Source: an uncultured Mollicutes bacterium
GTDB taxonomy: Bacteria; Bacillota_I; Bacilli_A; RF39; UBA660
Direction: 5' to 3'
Length of the DNA stretch: 28,134 nucleotides
Assembly (NCBI GenBank): GCA_900557675.1
Contig: USTO01000002.1
Coordinates: forward strand, 1-28,134
Shown: piece after piece, positions 22,005 to 28,134 of the stretch
Numbering within the stretch: position 1 is the stretch's first letter
Layout: every line of letters starts with the position of its first letter
Program-made: the position numbers and the translations under genes
The notes under the pieces: model-generated
Database searches by the model: none
The model's input: the letters and a program-made list of their open reading frames with translations, nothing else
What the model was told of the DNA's origin: nothing

Positions 22005-23654
22005 TTATTTTATTTCAACAATATCATTACCAAATACATCATTAGCAACACTAACAATATCAGATAAATCACTTGTCTCTTCAACAATTATATCATTATT
22101 TTCCTCATTTTGTTCAATATATTTATACATTTTCCCAGATTTAATGTCAGATACATACTTATTCCTTAACTCAACCCATTCATCACTAAGAACAAAAGCC
22201 AAATTATAAAACTTACCCATAACCAAATTAAATAACAGTTCCAATTTCGCCAAATTTTGGCAAGCATTTTCAACAATAGATGAATAATTAGCAGATAAAA
22301 TAATATCCTTTTCCCCCACTACTTCAACATTAGAATCAAGAAAATACGACACAATAGAAGAAAATTCCTTATTATGAACATAATCATTAAAACCTTGCCA
22401 TTTGCTAATAATATCTTTTTTTAAATCCTTATTAGCCAAAGCAAAAGCATTATTAATAATAATATCAAAATTCTTATAAACAAAATTAAGTTCATTCCTA
22501 TTATTTCTAGATTCTTCAATAAACCCCTCCGAAGCAGATTTTTCTTCTTTTTTAACTTCAACTTCATCAGATTTTATTTCTTCTTCATTATTAACACTTT
22601 TATTTTCACAAATTATTTCCCGGGAAATAATTTTAGAATTTTTCAATTTATTAATAATTTTCAAAACACCAATTTCAAAACACAACAGAGAATTAACAGC
22701 AAATTTCAATTCATAATTAATAGAACTAAACCCTTCGACCAAAATCAAAACACTATCTAAAGAAGAATCAGTAGCAATACTCTTATTTTTCAAAAACAAA
22801 AGCATTTGTTCAGTTATTAAATCAACGCTTTTTCCATAATTTACCAATTTTTCTATAGAATGAAATGTACTCTTAATATCTTTATTAACAATACTGTTAT
22901 AAATATTTTCAATTATATCCTCATTTACCAAACCAACAACATCATAAAATAAATTTTCATCTATTTTATTAGAAAAAGAAACAAGTTTATCCAATAAACC
23001 AATAGAATCCCTTAAACCACCATTACAATAAGTAGCAATCAAATTTAAAACTTTATCATCAAAAACAATATCTTCTTTTTCACATATGTTTTCCAAACAA
23101 CGAACTATATCATCAACACCAATTCTTTTAAAATCATAACATTGACATCTAGAAATAATAGTTTCAGGAACCTTATCCAACTCAGTAGTAGCAAGAATAA
23201 AAATAACATGTTTAGGAGGTTCCTCTAAAGTTTTTAATAATGCATTAAAAGCACTAACAGATAACATATGAACCTCATCAATTATATAAACCTTATATTT
23301 AGATACACTAGGCATCAAAACAGCCTTTTCACGAATAGCTCTGATCTCATCAACACCATTATTAGATGCTGCATCAATTTCAATTATATCTGGATTACTC
23401 TTAGAATTAAACAACTGACAACTAGAACATTCATTGCAAGGATTATATCCATCCAAATTAGAGCAATTAACAATTTTAGCAATTAACTTAGCAATAGTAG
23501 TTTTCCCAGTTCCACGCGGACCAGAAAACAAATAAGCATGAAAAAATCTATTGTTTATAACAGAATTTTTTATAATTTCAACAATATATTTTTGACCATA
23601 TACTTCATCTAAACTTTTAGGTCTATATTTTCTATACAAAGCCACATAATTCAC
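22005..23654 (-). CDS. dnaX: DNA polymerase III subunit tau/gamma DnaX
   Basis: ATPase motor of the clamp loader. Seen in 549 residues: Walker A GPRGTGKT (45-52), zinc module Cys64, Cys73, Cys76 and Cys79, Walker B DEVH (126-129), and the arginine finger ISRCQCYDF (168-170). Domain III follows, then a charged linker of Glu/Lys/Ser (about 365-390) and a C-terminal domain typical of tau. GTG 23652-23654 lies five bases after GGGGGTG; the longer frame to 23777 runs through the promoter and a parS site and is rejected. A Noc binding site is embedded in the coding sequence at 22610-22633. An AAAAAAG run near the linker is out of phase for programmed -1 frameshifting. The gene has its own promoter and leads the ebfC-recR-bofA-holB-ricT-pth-mfd run. 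Confidence 0.98.
   Translation of the reverse strand: MNYVALYRKYRPKSLDEVYGQKYIVEIIKNSVINNRFFHAYLFSGPRGTGKTTIAKLIAKIVNCSNLDGYNPCNECSSCQLFNSKSNPDIIEIDAASNNGVDEIRAIREKAVLMPSVSKYKVYIIDEVHMLSVSAFNALLKTLEEPPKHVIFILATTELDKVPETIISRCQCYDFKRIGVDDIVRCLENICEKEDIVFDDKVLNLIATYCNGGLRDSIGLLDKLVSFSNKIDENLFYDVVGLVNEDIIENIYNSIVNKDIKSTFHSIEKLVNYGKSVDLITEQMLLFLKNKSIATDSSLDSVLILVEGFSSINYELKFAVNSLLCFEIGVLKIINKLKNSKIISREIICENKSVNNEEEIKSDEVEVKKEEKSASEGFIEESRNNRNELNFVYKNFDIIINNAFALANKDLKKDIISKWQGFNDYVHNKEFSSIVSYFLDSNVEVVGEKDIILSANYSSIVENACQNLAKLELLFNLVMGKFYNLAFVLSDEWVELRNKYVSDIKSGKMYKYIEQNEENNDIIVEETSDLSDIVSVANDVFGNDIVEIK
22610..22633. promoter_or_regulatory. Noc binding site (NBS) inside dnaX
   Basis: Contains the exact Noc site ATTTCCCGGGAAAT (22615-22628) within a perfect 24-bp palindrome. 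In dnaX it encodes IISREII in the variable linker region, where such a site costs least. Confidence 0.85.
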
Positions 23655-23681
23655 GGTTACACCCCCAAAAAAGATAATATT

Positions 23682-23711
23682 ATTATAGCACACATGCAAA
23701 AACATCTTCAA
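23682..23711 (-). promoter_or_regulatory. Promoter of dnaX
   Basis: TTGAAG (23706-23711), 18 bp, then TATAAT (23682-23687) with an extended TG one base upstream. A parS palindrome lies 29 bp upstream of the -35, so Spo0J/ParB spreading could affect it. Confidence 0.75.
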
Positions 23712-23739
23712 TAAAAATAAATACTTTTCAGTCATTAAT

Positions 23740-23771
23740 ATAAGTAATGTTTCACGTGAAACATTACTTAT
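23740..23771. promoter_or_regulatory. parS site 1 within a 32-bp perfect palindrome
   Basis: Exact parS TGTTTCACGTGAAACA at 23748-23763, extended symmetrically by eight bases on each side (TAAGTAA arms). Binding site of Spo0J/ParB for chromosome segregation and SMC loading. Confidence 0.97.
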
Positions 23772-23828
23772 TAACAATATAAATTACTTCACCTAACATT
23801 ACACTTAAAAATAAATATTTATGCAATC

Positions 23829-23850
23829 TCATGTTTCACGTGAAACATGA
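23829..23850. promoter_or_regulatory. parS site 2
   Basis: Exact parS at 23832-23847 within a 22-bp palindrome (TCA / TGA flanks). Confidence 0.96.
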
Positions 23851-23907
23851 TCATTTCTCTTATAAAAAAATAACAAAATGCAGATCATATGAGAATATAA
23901 ACATACC

Positions 23908-23933
23908 CAAATTATTTCCCGGGAAATAATTTG
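23908..23933. promoter_or_regulatory. Noc binding site within a 26-bp palindrome
   Basis: Exact ATTTCCCGGGAAAT at 23914-23927, with flanks nearly the same as in the other two Noc sites (AAATT on the left, AATTT on the right). Noc coordinates nucleoid occlusion of cell division. Confidence 0.9.
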
Positions 23934-24017
23934 TTACACATTCAACACAAAAAAATAACATTTAAGAGCAAATACATCACCCTTTTCATATTATTGTGAC
24001 TTATAAATTAACACAAC

Positions 24018-24039
24018 ATATGTTTCACGTGAAACATAT
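24018..24039. promoter_or_regulatory. parS site 3
   Basis: Exact parS at 24021-24036 within a 22-bp palindrome (ATA / TAT flanks). Confidence 0.96.
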
Positions 24040-24225
24040 ATATTGACATCATAAAAATAGCAATAAAATTAAGTATATTAATGAAACAACATCTTCACTT
24101 TGTTCAAGACAGAAATATGCTTTTAAAATACAACCACAACATATTGGATAGTTATTAACAATCTATACTCTAGTTACAAGAATAAACTTCAATTTTTCTA
24201 TCAATTACACTATTTGTATAGTATA

Positions 24226-24243
24226 ATTTAGTTTAAACTAAAT
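24226..24243. repeat. 18-bp perfect palindrome, unknown role
   Basis: ATTTAGTTTAAACTAAAT. It is unrelated to parS or the Noc site and lies just after a TATAAT on the plus strand that has no good -35. It could be an operator-like site for an unknown protein or chance in AT-rich DNA. Confidence 0.4.
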
Positions 24244-24302
24244 ATTTCACATTTTTCACAAATATAATAATTGCAAACTAACATTATTTAACACTCTTAA
24301 CA

Positions 24303-24320
24303 ATGTTTCACGTGAAACAT
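24303..24320. promoter_or_regulatory. parS site 4
   Basis: Exact parS at 24304-24319, extended by one base pair on each side. Confidence 0.96.
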
Positions 24321-24369
24321 AAAATTTCACTAATTTACAAATTATCAATTACATATACTCCAATATAGC

Positions 24370-24393
24370 AAATTATTTCCCGGGAAATAATTT
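24370..24393. promoter_or_regulatory. Noc binding site within a 24-bp palindrome
   Basis: Exact ATTTCCCGGGAAAT at 24375-24388 with the same extended flanks as the copy inside dnaX. It is followed directly by a DnaA-box-like TTATACACA. Confidence 0.9.
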
Positions 24394-24419
24394 TATACAC
24401 ACTAACTATATATATATTA

Positions 24420-24459
24420 AAAAGATGATCATGTTTCACGTGAAACATGATCATCTTTT
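24420..24459. promoter_or_regulatory. parS site 5 in a 40-bp palindrome, also a likely tadA terminator
   Basis: Exact parS at 24432-24447 inside a 40-bp perfect palindrome that includes the last codons and stop of tadA. On the minus strand the palindrome ends in CATCTTTTTAA, so the transcript could fold into a long hairpin followed by a U-run: an intrinsic terminator built around parS. Confidence 0.9.
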
Positions 24460-24858
24460 ATCAATAAAAAATTGTTTTAACATATCAGAATACTCATAAT
24501 TCCCTACTACACTCTCAACATTAATATATTCACGATTTTTACTTAAATTATTATTATAATTAGAATTCAATAAATAAAAAACATTTCTGATACGTGCTTC
24601 CGCTAAAGCATTAATACACATCGCACAAGGCTTTAACGTAACATAAATATCACACTCATTTAAATACCAAGAATTCAAATATTTACATGCATCAATAATA
24701 CATAAAATCTCAGCATGATTTACTGCTATATTAGAGGTGTTTTTAGTATTATGAGCTTTAGCAATTATAATACCATCCCGTACAATAACAGCACCAACAG
24801 GAACATTTCCCTCATTAAAAGCCTTCTCAGCCTCAGAAATAGCAACCTTCATATACAT
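24451..24858 (-). CDS. tadA: tRNA adenosine(34) deaminase TadA
   Basis: Zinc enzyme that converts A34 to inosine in tRNA-Arg(ACG). Motifs: HAE with zinc ligand His48 and proton shuttle Glu50, and PCAMC with Cys78 and Cys81. It has 135 residues, a little short. ATG 24856-24858 is seven bases after GGAGG; the longer frame starts inside the SRP RNA and is rejected. The gene lies directly behind the SRP RNA gene: the U-run of that RNA touches the tadA ribosome binding site, so tadA is probably expressed by read-through from the strong SRP RNA promoter. Its stop codon is part of a parS palindrome. Confidence 0.95.
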   Translation of the reverse strand: MYMKVAISEAEKAFNEGNVPVGAVIVRDGIIIAKAHNTKNTSNIAVNHAEILCIIDACKYLNSWYLNECDIYVTLKPCAMCINALAEARIRNVFYLLNSNYNNNLSKNREYINVESVVGNYEYSDMLKQFFIDKR

Positions 24859-24870
24859 AATAAAACCTCC

Positions 24871-24949
24871 AAAAAAAAGTGCACACACATAGAGGATTTT
24901 AAGGCTGCTATCTTCCGATCCTGACCTAGTTCAACCATATGTGTTGCAC
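24871..24949 (-). ncRNA. ffs: Signal recognition particle RNA, small (4.5S-like) type
   Basis: On the minus strand the invariant Ffh-binding core GGTCAGGATCGGAAGATAGC followed by AGCC is present: asymmetric AGGTCAGG / AGCAGCC loops closed by a GGAA-type tetraloop. The 5' end GTGCAACACATA pairs with TATGTGTGTGCAC at the 3' end, closing the helix, and eight T follow (24871-24878). The RNA is about 71 nt plus U-tail, lacking the Alu domain found in B. subtilis scRNA. A near-consensus promoter is placed to start transcription near 24949. In B. subtilis the gene lies between tadA and dnaX; here it precedes tadA. Confidence 0.95.
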
Positions 24950-24956
24950 TAACAAA

Positions 24957-24986
24957 ATTATATACCAAAGAACAAATAAATGTCAA
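24957..24986 (-). promoter_or_regulatory. Strong promoter of the SRP RNA gene
   Basis: Consensus TTGACA (24981-24986) and TATAAT (24957-24962) spaced 18 bp, the best sigma-A promoter in the window, as expected for an abundant stable RNA. Confidence 0.88.
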
Positions 24987-25094
24987 CATAGATATCACTT
25001 TTTCCTAAACTAGCAACAAATTATATATTTATTAACAATTGTAATTTAACAAAAATAAATAAAACTAAAAGTTAACCATATATTTATAAAAAAA

Positions 25095-25110
25095 TGTTTC
25101 ACATGAAACT
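25095..25110. promoter_or_regulatory. Degenerate parS site
   Basis: TGTTTCACATGAAACT differs from parS at two positions, one in the central CACGTG. It lies between the SRP RNA promoter and the gyrA end. Probably a weak or decayed site. Confidence 0.55.
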
Positions 25111-25206
25111 ATAAAAAACAAAATATTTATCTTTTTTTACGGAAAAAATAGACTTATTAACAATTAGAAAGTATTTATAAAAACTTGAATTTACAAATTT
25201 TTGAGC

Positions 25207-25235
25207 AAAAAAAAGAATGTTTCACGTGAAACATT
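25207..25235 (-). terminator. parS site 6, doubling as the gyrA terminator
   Basis: Exact parS at 25218-25233 within a 20-bp palindrome that reaches into the gyrA stop codon. On the minus strand AATGTTTCAC pairs with GTGAAACATT, then one C and eight T (25207-25214) follow: a good intrinsic terminator. No other terminator is seen after gyrA. Confidence 0.88.
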
Positions 25236-27684
25236 ACTCACTATCAACACTCTCTTCTTCTAAAACGTCATCTGCTTGCTTAGCTAATACTGTTACAGAT
25301 GTAACAATTTGTCTATCTTTTAGATGCATCAATCTAACACCTTGAGTATTTCTTCTCAAAGTAGAAACATTATTAACATCAAGCCTAATTACAGTACCCT
25401 CATCAGTAGTAATGATTATATCCTCATCACCAGAAACTGATTTAAATGCAACAATTAAACCATTCTTATCAGTAATATTAAGAGCTTTAACACCTTTACT
25501 ACCACGATGAGTTAAACGATATTCATTAACATCTGTCTTTTTGCCATATCCCTTTTCAGTAACAACTAGTATTAGTTCAGAGTTATTAACAATTTCTGCT
25601 CCAATTACCTTAGCATCAACTAAATCAATACCCTTGACACCAGAGGCCCCGCGACCCATAACACGAACATCTGTTTCATTAAATCTAACCATTCTTCCGA
25701 CATTTGAAGCAATAATAACTTCATCATTACCACTAGTCTTCTTAACTCCTATTAACTCATCATTATCCTTTAAGCAAATAGCAATTTTACCATTCTTTCT
25801 AATAGAATCAAACTCACTGATATCAGTTCTTTTAACAAGTCCAGTAACAGTAAAGAAAATTAAATACTTACTTTCATCTTCCTTTTCAACAGGAATAATA
25901 GCATTAATAATCTCATCCTTTTCCAAAGGCAAGATATTAACAACAGGAACACCTTTAGATTGCCTGCTAAACTCAGGTAGCTCATAACATTTAATACGAT
26001 ATACCTTTCCACGATTACTGAAAAATAACAAATAATCATGGCTATAACAATTAACTAACTTTTCAACAATATCTTCATCATTAGTAGACATACCCTTAAT
26101 ACCTACTCCACCACGATTTTGACTTCGATAAGTGTCAGAATTCAATCTTTTAATATAACCATTTTTTGTCATAGAAACAATTATATCATCATTAGGTATC
26201 AAAGATTCATCCTCTATATAATCAATTGCAGTCATATCAATATTAGTACGACGTTCATCACCATATTTATCAGCAATCTCCTTCATTTCACTCTTAATAA
26301 TTTCATTAACCTTATCCTCACTACCAAGAATACTACGAAGTTCCTCAATTAATTTAAGTGTTTCCGCCAAATCTCTCTCAATCTTATCCCTTTCAAGACC
26401 AGTCAAACGTCTCAATTTAAGTTCCAAAATAGCATCAGCTTGTGTATCACTTATAGCATATAAATTTTTAAGTCTATCCTTAGCAATTACATCACTCTCA
26501 CTCTCACGGATAATTTTAATAAAATCATCCAAATGATCAAGAGCAATTTTATAACCCTCTAAAATATGTGCTTTTGCAAGAGCCTTATCCAAATCAAACC
26601 TAGTTCGACGAATAATAACTTCCTTTTGATGTTCAATATACTTAACAATAATATCTTTAAGACCTAAAAGCTTTGGAACACCCTGATCTAACATAAGTAA
26701 TATAATACCAAAAGTATTTTGAAGTTGAGTATGTTTATATAAATTATTTAACACAACATTAGCATTAGCATCCTTCTTAAGAGTAATAACTATCTTAACA
26801 CCAAAATCACTACCATTTTCCTCATGATAATCAGCAATACCATCAAGAACCTTATCTCTAACCAAAGAAGCAATGCGATTCTTCAAATCCATAGTATTAA
26901 GCCCATAAGGAATCTCAGAAATTACTATTTTACTTTTATGTCCACTCTCCTCAATAGAAGCCTTACACCTAACAGTAATAGTACCACGACCAGTTTCATA
27001 AGCCTTACGAATACCACTATTACCAAGAATAATAGCACCAGTAGGAAAATCAGGTCCTTTAATATACTGCATCAATTCATCTAATGTAATATCATTATTA
27101 TCAATATAAGCAATACATCCATTAACAACTTCCCTCAAATTATGAGGAGGAATATTAGTAGCCATACCAACTGCAATACCCATAGTACCATTTACTAAAA
27201 TATTAGGAAATCTACTAGGTAAAACAACAGGTTCCTTCTCTTCCTCATCAAAATTTGGAATAAAATCAACAGTATTCTTATTTAAATCCCTTAATAATTC
27301 CAAACTAATCTTTGACAAACGTGCTTCAGTATAACGCATAGCAGCAGCACCATCGCCATCCATATTACCAAAGTTACCATGACCATCAACAAGCATATAA
27401 CGATAACTAAAATCCTGAGCCATTCTCACCATTGCTTCGTATATAGAACTATCTCCATGTGGATGATATTTTCCCATAACATCCCCAACTATTCTAGCAC
27501 ACTTACGATGACCCTTATCAGGCATATAACCAGAATCAAACATCGAATACAAAATACGACGATGAACTGGTTTTAATCCATCACGAAGATCAGGTAAAGC
27601 ACGAGCCACTATAACACTCATAGAATAGTCCAAAAATGACTTTTTAACTTCATTTACAATATTATTTTCTTCTAATCTATCCAT
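25234..27684 (-). CDS. gyrA: DNA gyrase subunit A
   Basis: Type II topoisomerase subunit that breaks and rejoins DNA and wraps it for negative supercoiling. Seen in 816 residues: [28 protein letters not shown] split across the N-terminus, the quinolone-determining region [12 protein letters not shown] (Ser79 and Glu83 at the positions of E. coli Ser83 and Asp87, the susceptible type), catalytic Tyr118 in AMRYTEARL, and a six-bladed C-terminal domain. The GyrA box reads QNRGGVG (522-528) instead of QRRGGKG or QKRGGKG. ATG 27682-27684 follows GGAGG, 11 bp after gyrB. The C-terminal domain is complete and ends in an acidic tail. The gene ends in a parS/terminator palindrome. Confidence 0.98.
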   Translation of the reverse strand: MDRLEENNIVNEVKKSFLDYSMSVIVARALPDLRDGLKPVHRRILYSMFDSGYMPDKGHRKCARIVGDVMGKYHPHGDSSIYEAMVRMAQDFSYRYMLVDGHGNFGNMDGDGAAAMRYTEARLSKISLELLRDLNKNTVDFIPNFDEEEKEPVVLPSRFPNILVNGTMGIAVGMATNIPPHNLREVVNGCIAYIDNNDITLDELMQYIKGPDFPTGAIILGNSGIRKAYETGRGTITVRCKASIEESGHKSKIVISEIPYGLNTMDLKNRIASLVRDKVLDGIADYHEENGSDFGVKIVITLKKDANANVVLNNLYKHTQLQNTFGIILLMLDQGVPKLLGLKDIIVKYIEHQKEVIIRRTRFDLDKALAKAHILEGYKIALDHLDDFIKIIRESESDVIAKDRLKNLYAISDTQADAILELKLRRLTGLERDKIERDLAETLKLIEELRSILGSEDKVNEIIKSEMKEIADKYGDERRTNIDMTAIDYIEDESLIPNDDIIVSMTKNGYIKRLNSDTYRSQNRGGVGIKGMSTNDEDIVEKLVNCYSHDYLLFFSNRGKVYRIKCYELPEFSRQSKGVPVVNILPLEKDEIINAIIPVEKEDESKYLIFFTVTGLVKRTDISEFDSIRKNGKIAICLKDNDELIGVKKTSGNDEVIIASNVGRMVRFNETDVRVMGRGASGVKGIDLVDAKVIGAEIVNNSELILVVTEKGYGKKTDVNEYRLTHRGSKGVKALNITDKNGLIVAFKSVSGDEDIIITTDEGTVIRLDVNNVSTLRRNTQGVRLMHLKDRQIVTSVTVLAKQADDVLEEESVDSE

Positions 27685-27695
27685 TCTTAAACCTC

Positions 27696-28134
27696 CTATA
27701 CATCCAAATTATCAGCATAAACTGCATTTTTCTCAATAAATTCACGTCTAGGTTCAACATCTTCACCCATTAACAGTCTAAATACTTCATCTGCAGAAGC
27801 AGCATCATCAACAGTTATCTTTCTTAGAATACGATTTTCCTTAGCCATAGTAGTATCTCTAAGTTCCTCCGCATCCATTTCACCAAGACCTTTCATACGA
27901 GTAATATTATATTTTGCATTAGAAGGTAAAGTTTTTAAATACTCATCACGTTCTTTTTCATCAAGAACATACTTAATAGTCTTACCATGAACAATTTTAA
28001 ACAAAGGAGGTTGAGCCGCATAAATATGCCCAGCATCAACAACAGGTTTAAAAAATCTATAAAACAATGTAAGCAATAACACTCTTATATGAGAACCATC
28101 AACATCAGCATCGGTCATAATGATAATCTTATCA
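27696..28134 (-). CDS. gyrB: DNA gyrase subunit B, C-terminal part (cut by window edge)
   Basis: ATPase subunit of gyrase. The visible 145 residues start in the Toprim domain [26 protein letters not shown] with the metal-binding DxDxD, and continue through the QPPLFK segment to [21 protein letters not shown], which includes the GLGEM motif, ending [19 protein letters not shown]. The ATPase domain lies beyond the right edge. gyrB-gyrA adjacency next to recF, dnaN and dnaA is the usual Bacilli order, which places the origin further right. Confidence 0.98.
   Translation of the reverse strand, partial: DKIIIMTDADVDGSHIRVLLLTLFYRFFKPVVDAGHIYAAQPPLFKIVHGKTIKYVLDEKERDEYLKTLPSNAKYNITRMKGLGEMDAEELRDTTMAKENRILRKITVDDAASADEVFRLLMGEDVEPRREFIEKNAVYADNLDV

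Larger units (their letters stand above)
23712..24419. other. Gene-free centromere-like region between dnaX promoter and tadA
   Basis: About 700 bp with no credible ORF, tRNA or structured RNA. It is extremely AT-rich and holds four perfect parS sites and two Noc sites, with a fifth parS at its right border. An 18-bp palindrome at 24226-24243 and a single DnaA-box-like TTATACACA at 24393-24401 are the only other patterns seen. tadA transcription appears to end at the right border, so the region is probably mostly untranscribed. Confidence 0.75.

Noticed and set aside
22545..22553. AAAAAAG run in dnaX as a programmed frameshift site for gamma
   Set aside because: The run is read as AAA AAA G in the zero frame, not A AAA AAG, so -1 slippage would not keep pairing; no upstream stimulatory ribosome binding site or clear downstream hairpin was seen.
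23655..23777. N-terminal extension of DnaX back to 23777
   Set aside because: The extra residues (including VSRET from a parS site) run through the dnaX promoter and have no ribosome binding site; GTG 23652-23654 follows GGGGGTG and begins the conserved NYVALYRKYRP.
23712..24419. Chromosomal origin (oriC) in the gene-free region
   Set aside because: Only one DnaA box was found, and gyrB-gyrA order implies that dnaA and the origin lie beyond the right edge.
24859..24888. TadA start at GTG 24888
   Set aside because: It lies in the 3' helix of the SRP RNA and its codons read through the T-run and the tadA ribosome binding site.
22610..25235. CRISPR or transposon-end repeats for the recurring palindromes
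   Set aside because: Spacing is irregular, the units are perfect palindromes matching the known parS and Noc sites, and there are no cas genes or transposase.
868..27576. Open frames on the plus strand and minus-strand frames inside mfd, metG, rsmA and TasA-like genes
   Set aside because: They are shadows of real genes: rich in Ile, Asn, Thr and Lys or Leu from skewed complementary codons, no ribosome binding sites, no recognisable domains.
1..28134. tRNA or rRNA genes
   Set aside because: No cloverleaf with TTCGA-type T-arm or CCA end and no rRNA-like GC-rich stretch was found, although the B. subtilis counterpart region has an rRNA operon after gyrA.

Overview
The window is a very AT-rich piece (about 30% GC, estimated by eye) of a low-GC Gram-positive chromosome from a spore-forming Bacilli-like lineage, probably uncultured. 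All convincing genes lie on the minus strand. The plus strand is strongly C- and A-rich, so the genes run co-directionally away from a replication origin that should lie just beyond the right edge, past gyrB. The standard genetic code fits: Trp is TGG in MetG, TadA and others. Sporulation genes (spoVT, spoVG, yabG, yabP, yabQ, bofA) sit among housekeeping genes in an order close to the Bacillus subtilis origin-proximal region, but compacted and partly shuffled: pth-mfd-spoVT precede metG, and rnmV, tmk, rsmI and hpt are absent from their usual places.

Layout in the direction of transcription (right to left). The cut end of gyrB is followed by gyrA, a minimal SRP RNA and tadA. Next come about 700 bp of non-coding DNA, then dnaX-ebfC-recR-bofA-holB-ricT-pth-mfd, then spoVT. 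A T-box-controlled metG follows, with a 46-codon membrane ORF, tatD and a 3D-domain cell-wall protein. Then comes an accessory block of eight genes around a SipW-type signal peptidase: two secreted TasA-like subunits, two membrane-anchored relatives and three unrecognised membrane proteins. The conserved cluster then resumes with rsmA-yabG-veg, spoVG, yabP-yabQ, divIC, tilS and the 5' part of ftsH.

The most striking feature is non-coding. Between 22.6 and 25.2 kb there are six perfect copies of the ParB/Spo0J site parS (TGTTTCACGTGAAACA), one degenerate copy, and three copies of the Noc site (ATTTCCCGGGAAAT). They are interleaved, and several are extended into 24-40 bp perfect palindromes. 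Two of the parS palindromes sit exactly at the ends of gyrA and tadA and are followed by T-runs, so they look like intrinsic terminators as well as partition sites. One Noc site lies inside dnaX. This is a compact centromere-like region implying both a Spo0J/ParB and a Noc protein elsewhere in the genome.

The second notable feature is the SipW/TasA-type block between the 3D-domain gene and rsmA, where B. subtilis carries rnmV. It has its own promoters and terminators and four members of one beta-sandwich-like family, so it probably encodes a surface fibre or matrix system. Downstream lies veg, whose B. subtilis orthologue stimulates matrix gene expression. Other points of interest are a stem-loop that presents the yabG ribosome binding site, a 42-bp direct repeat flanking one unknown gene, a 120-bp tandem duplication in tilS, and an altered GyrA box.
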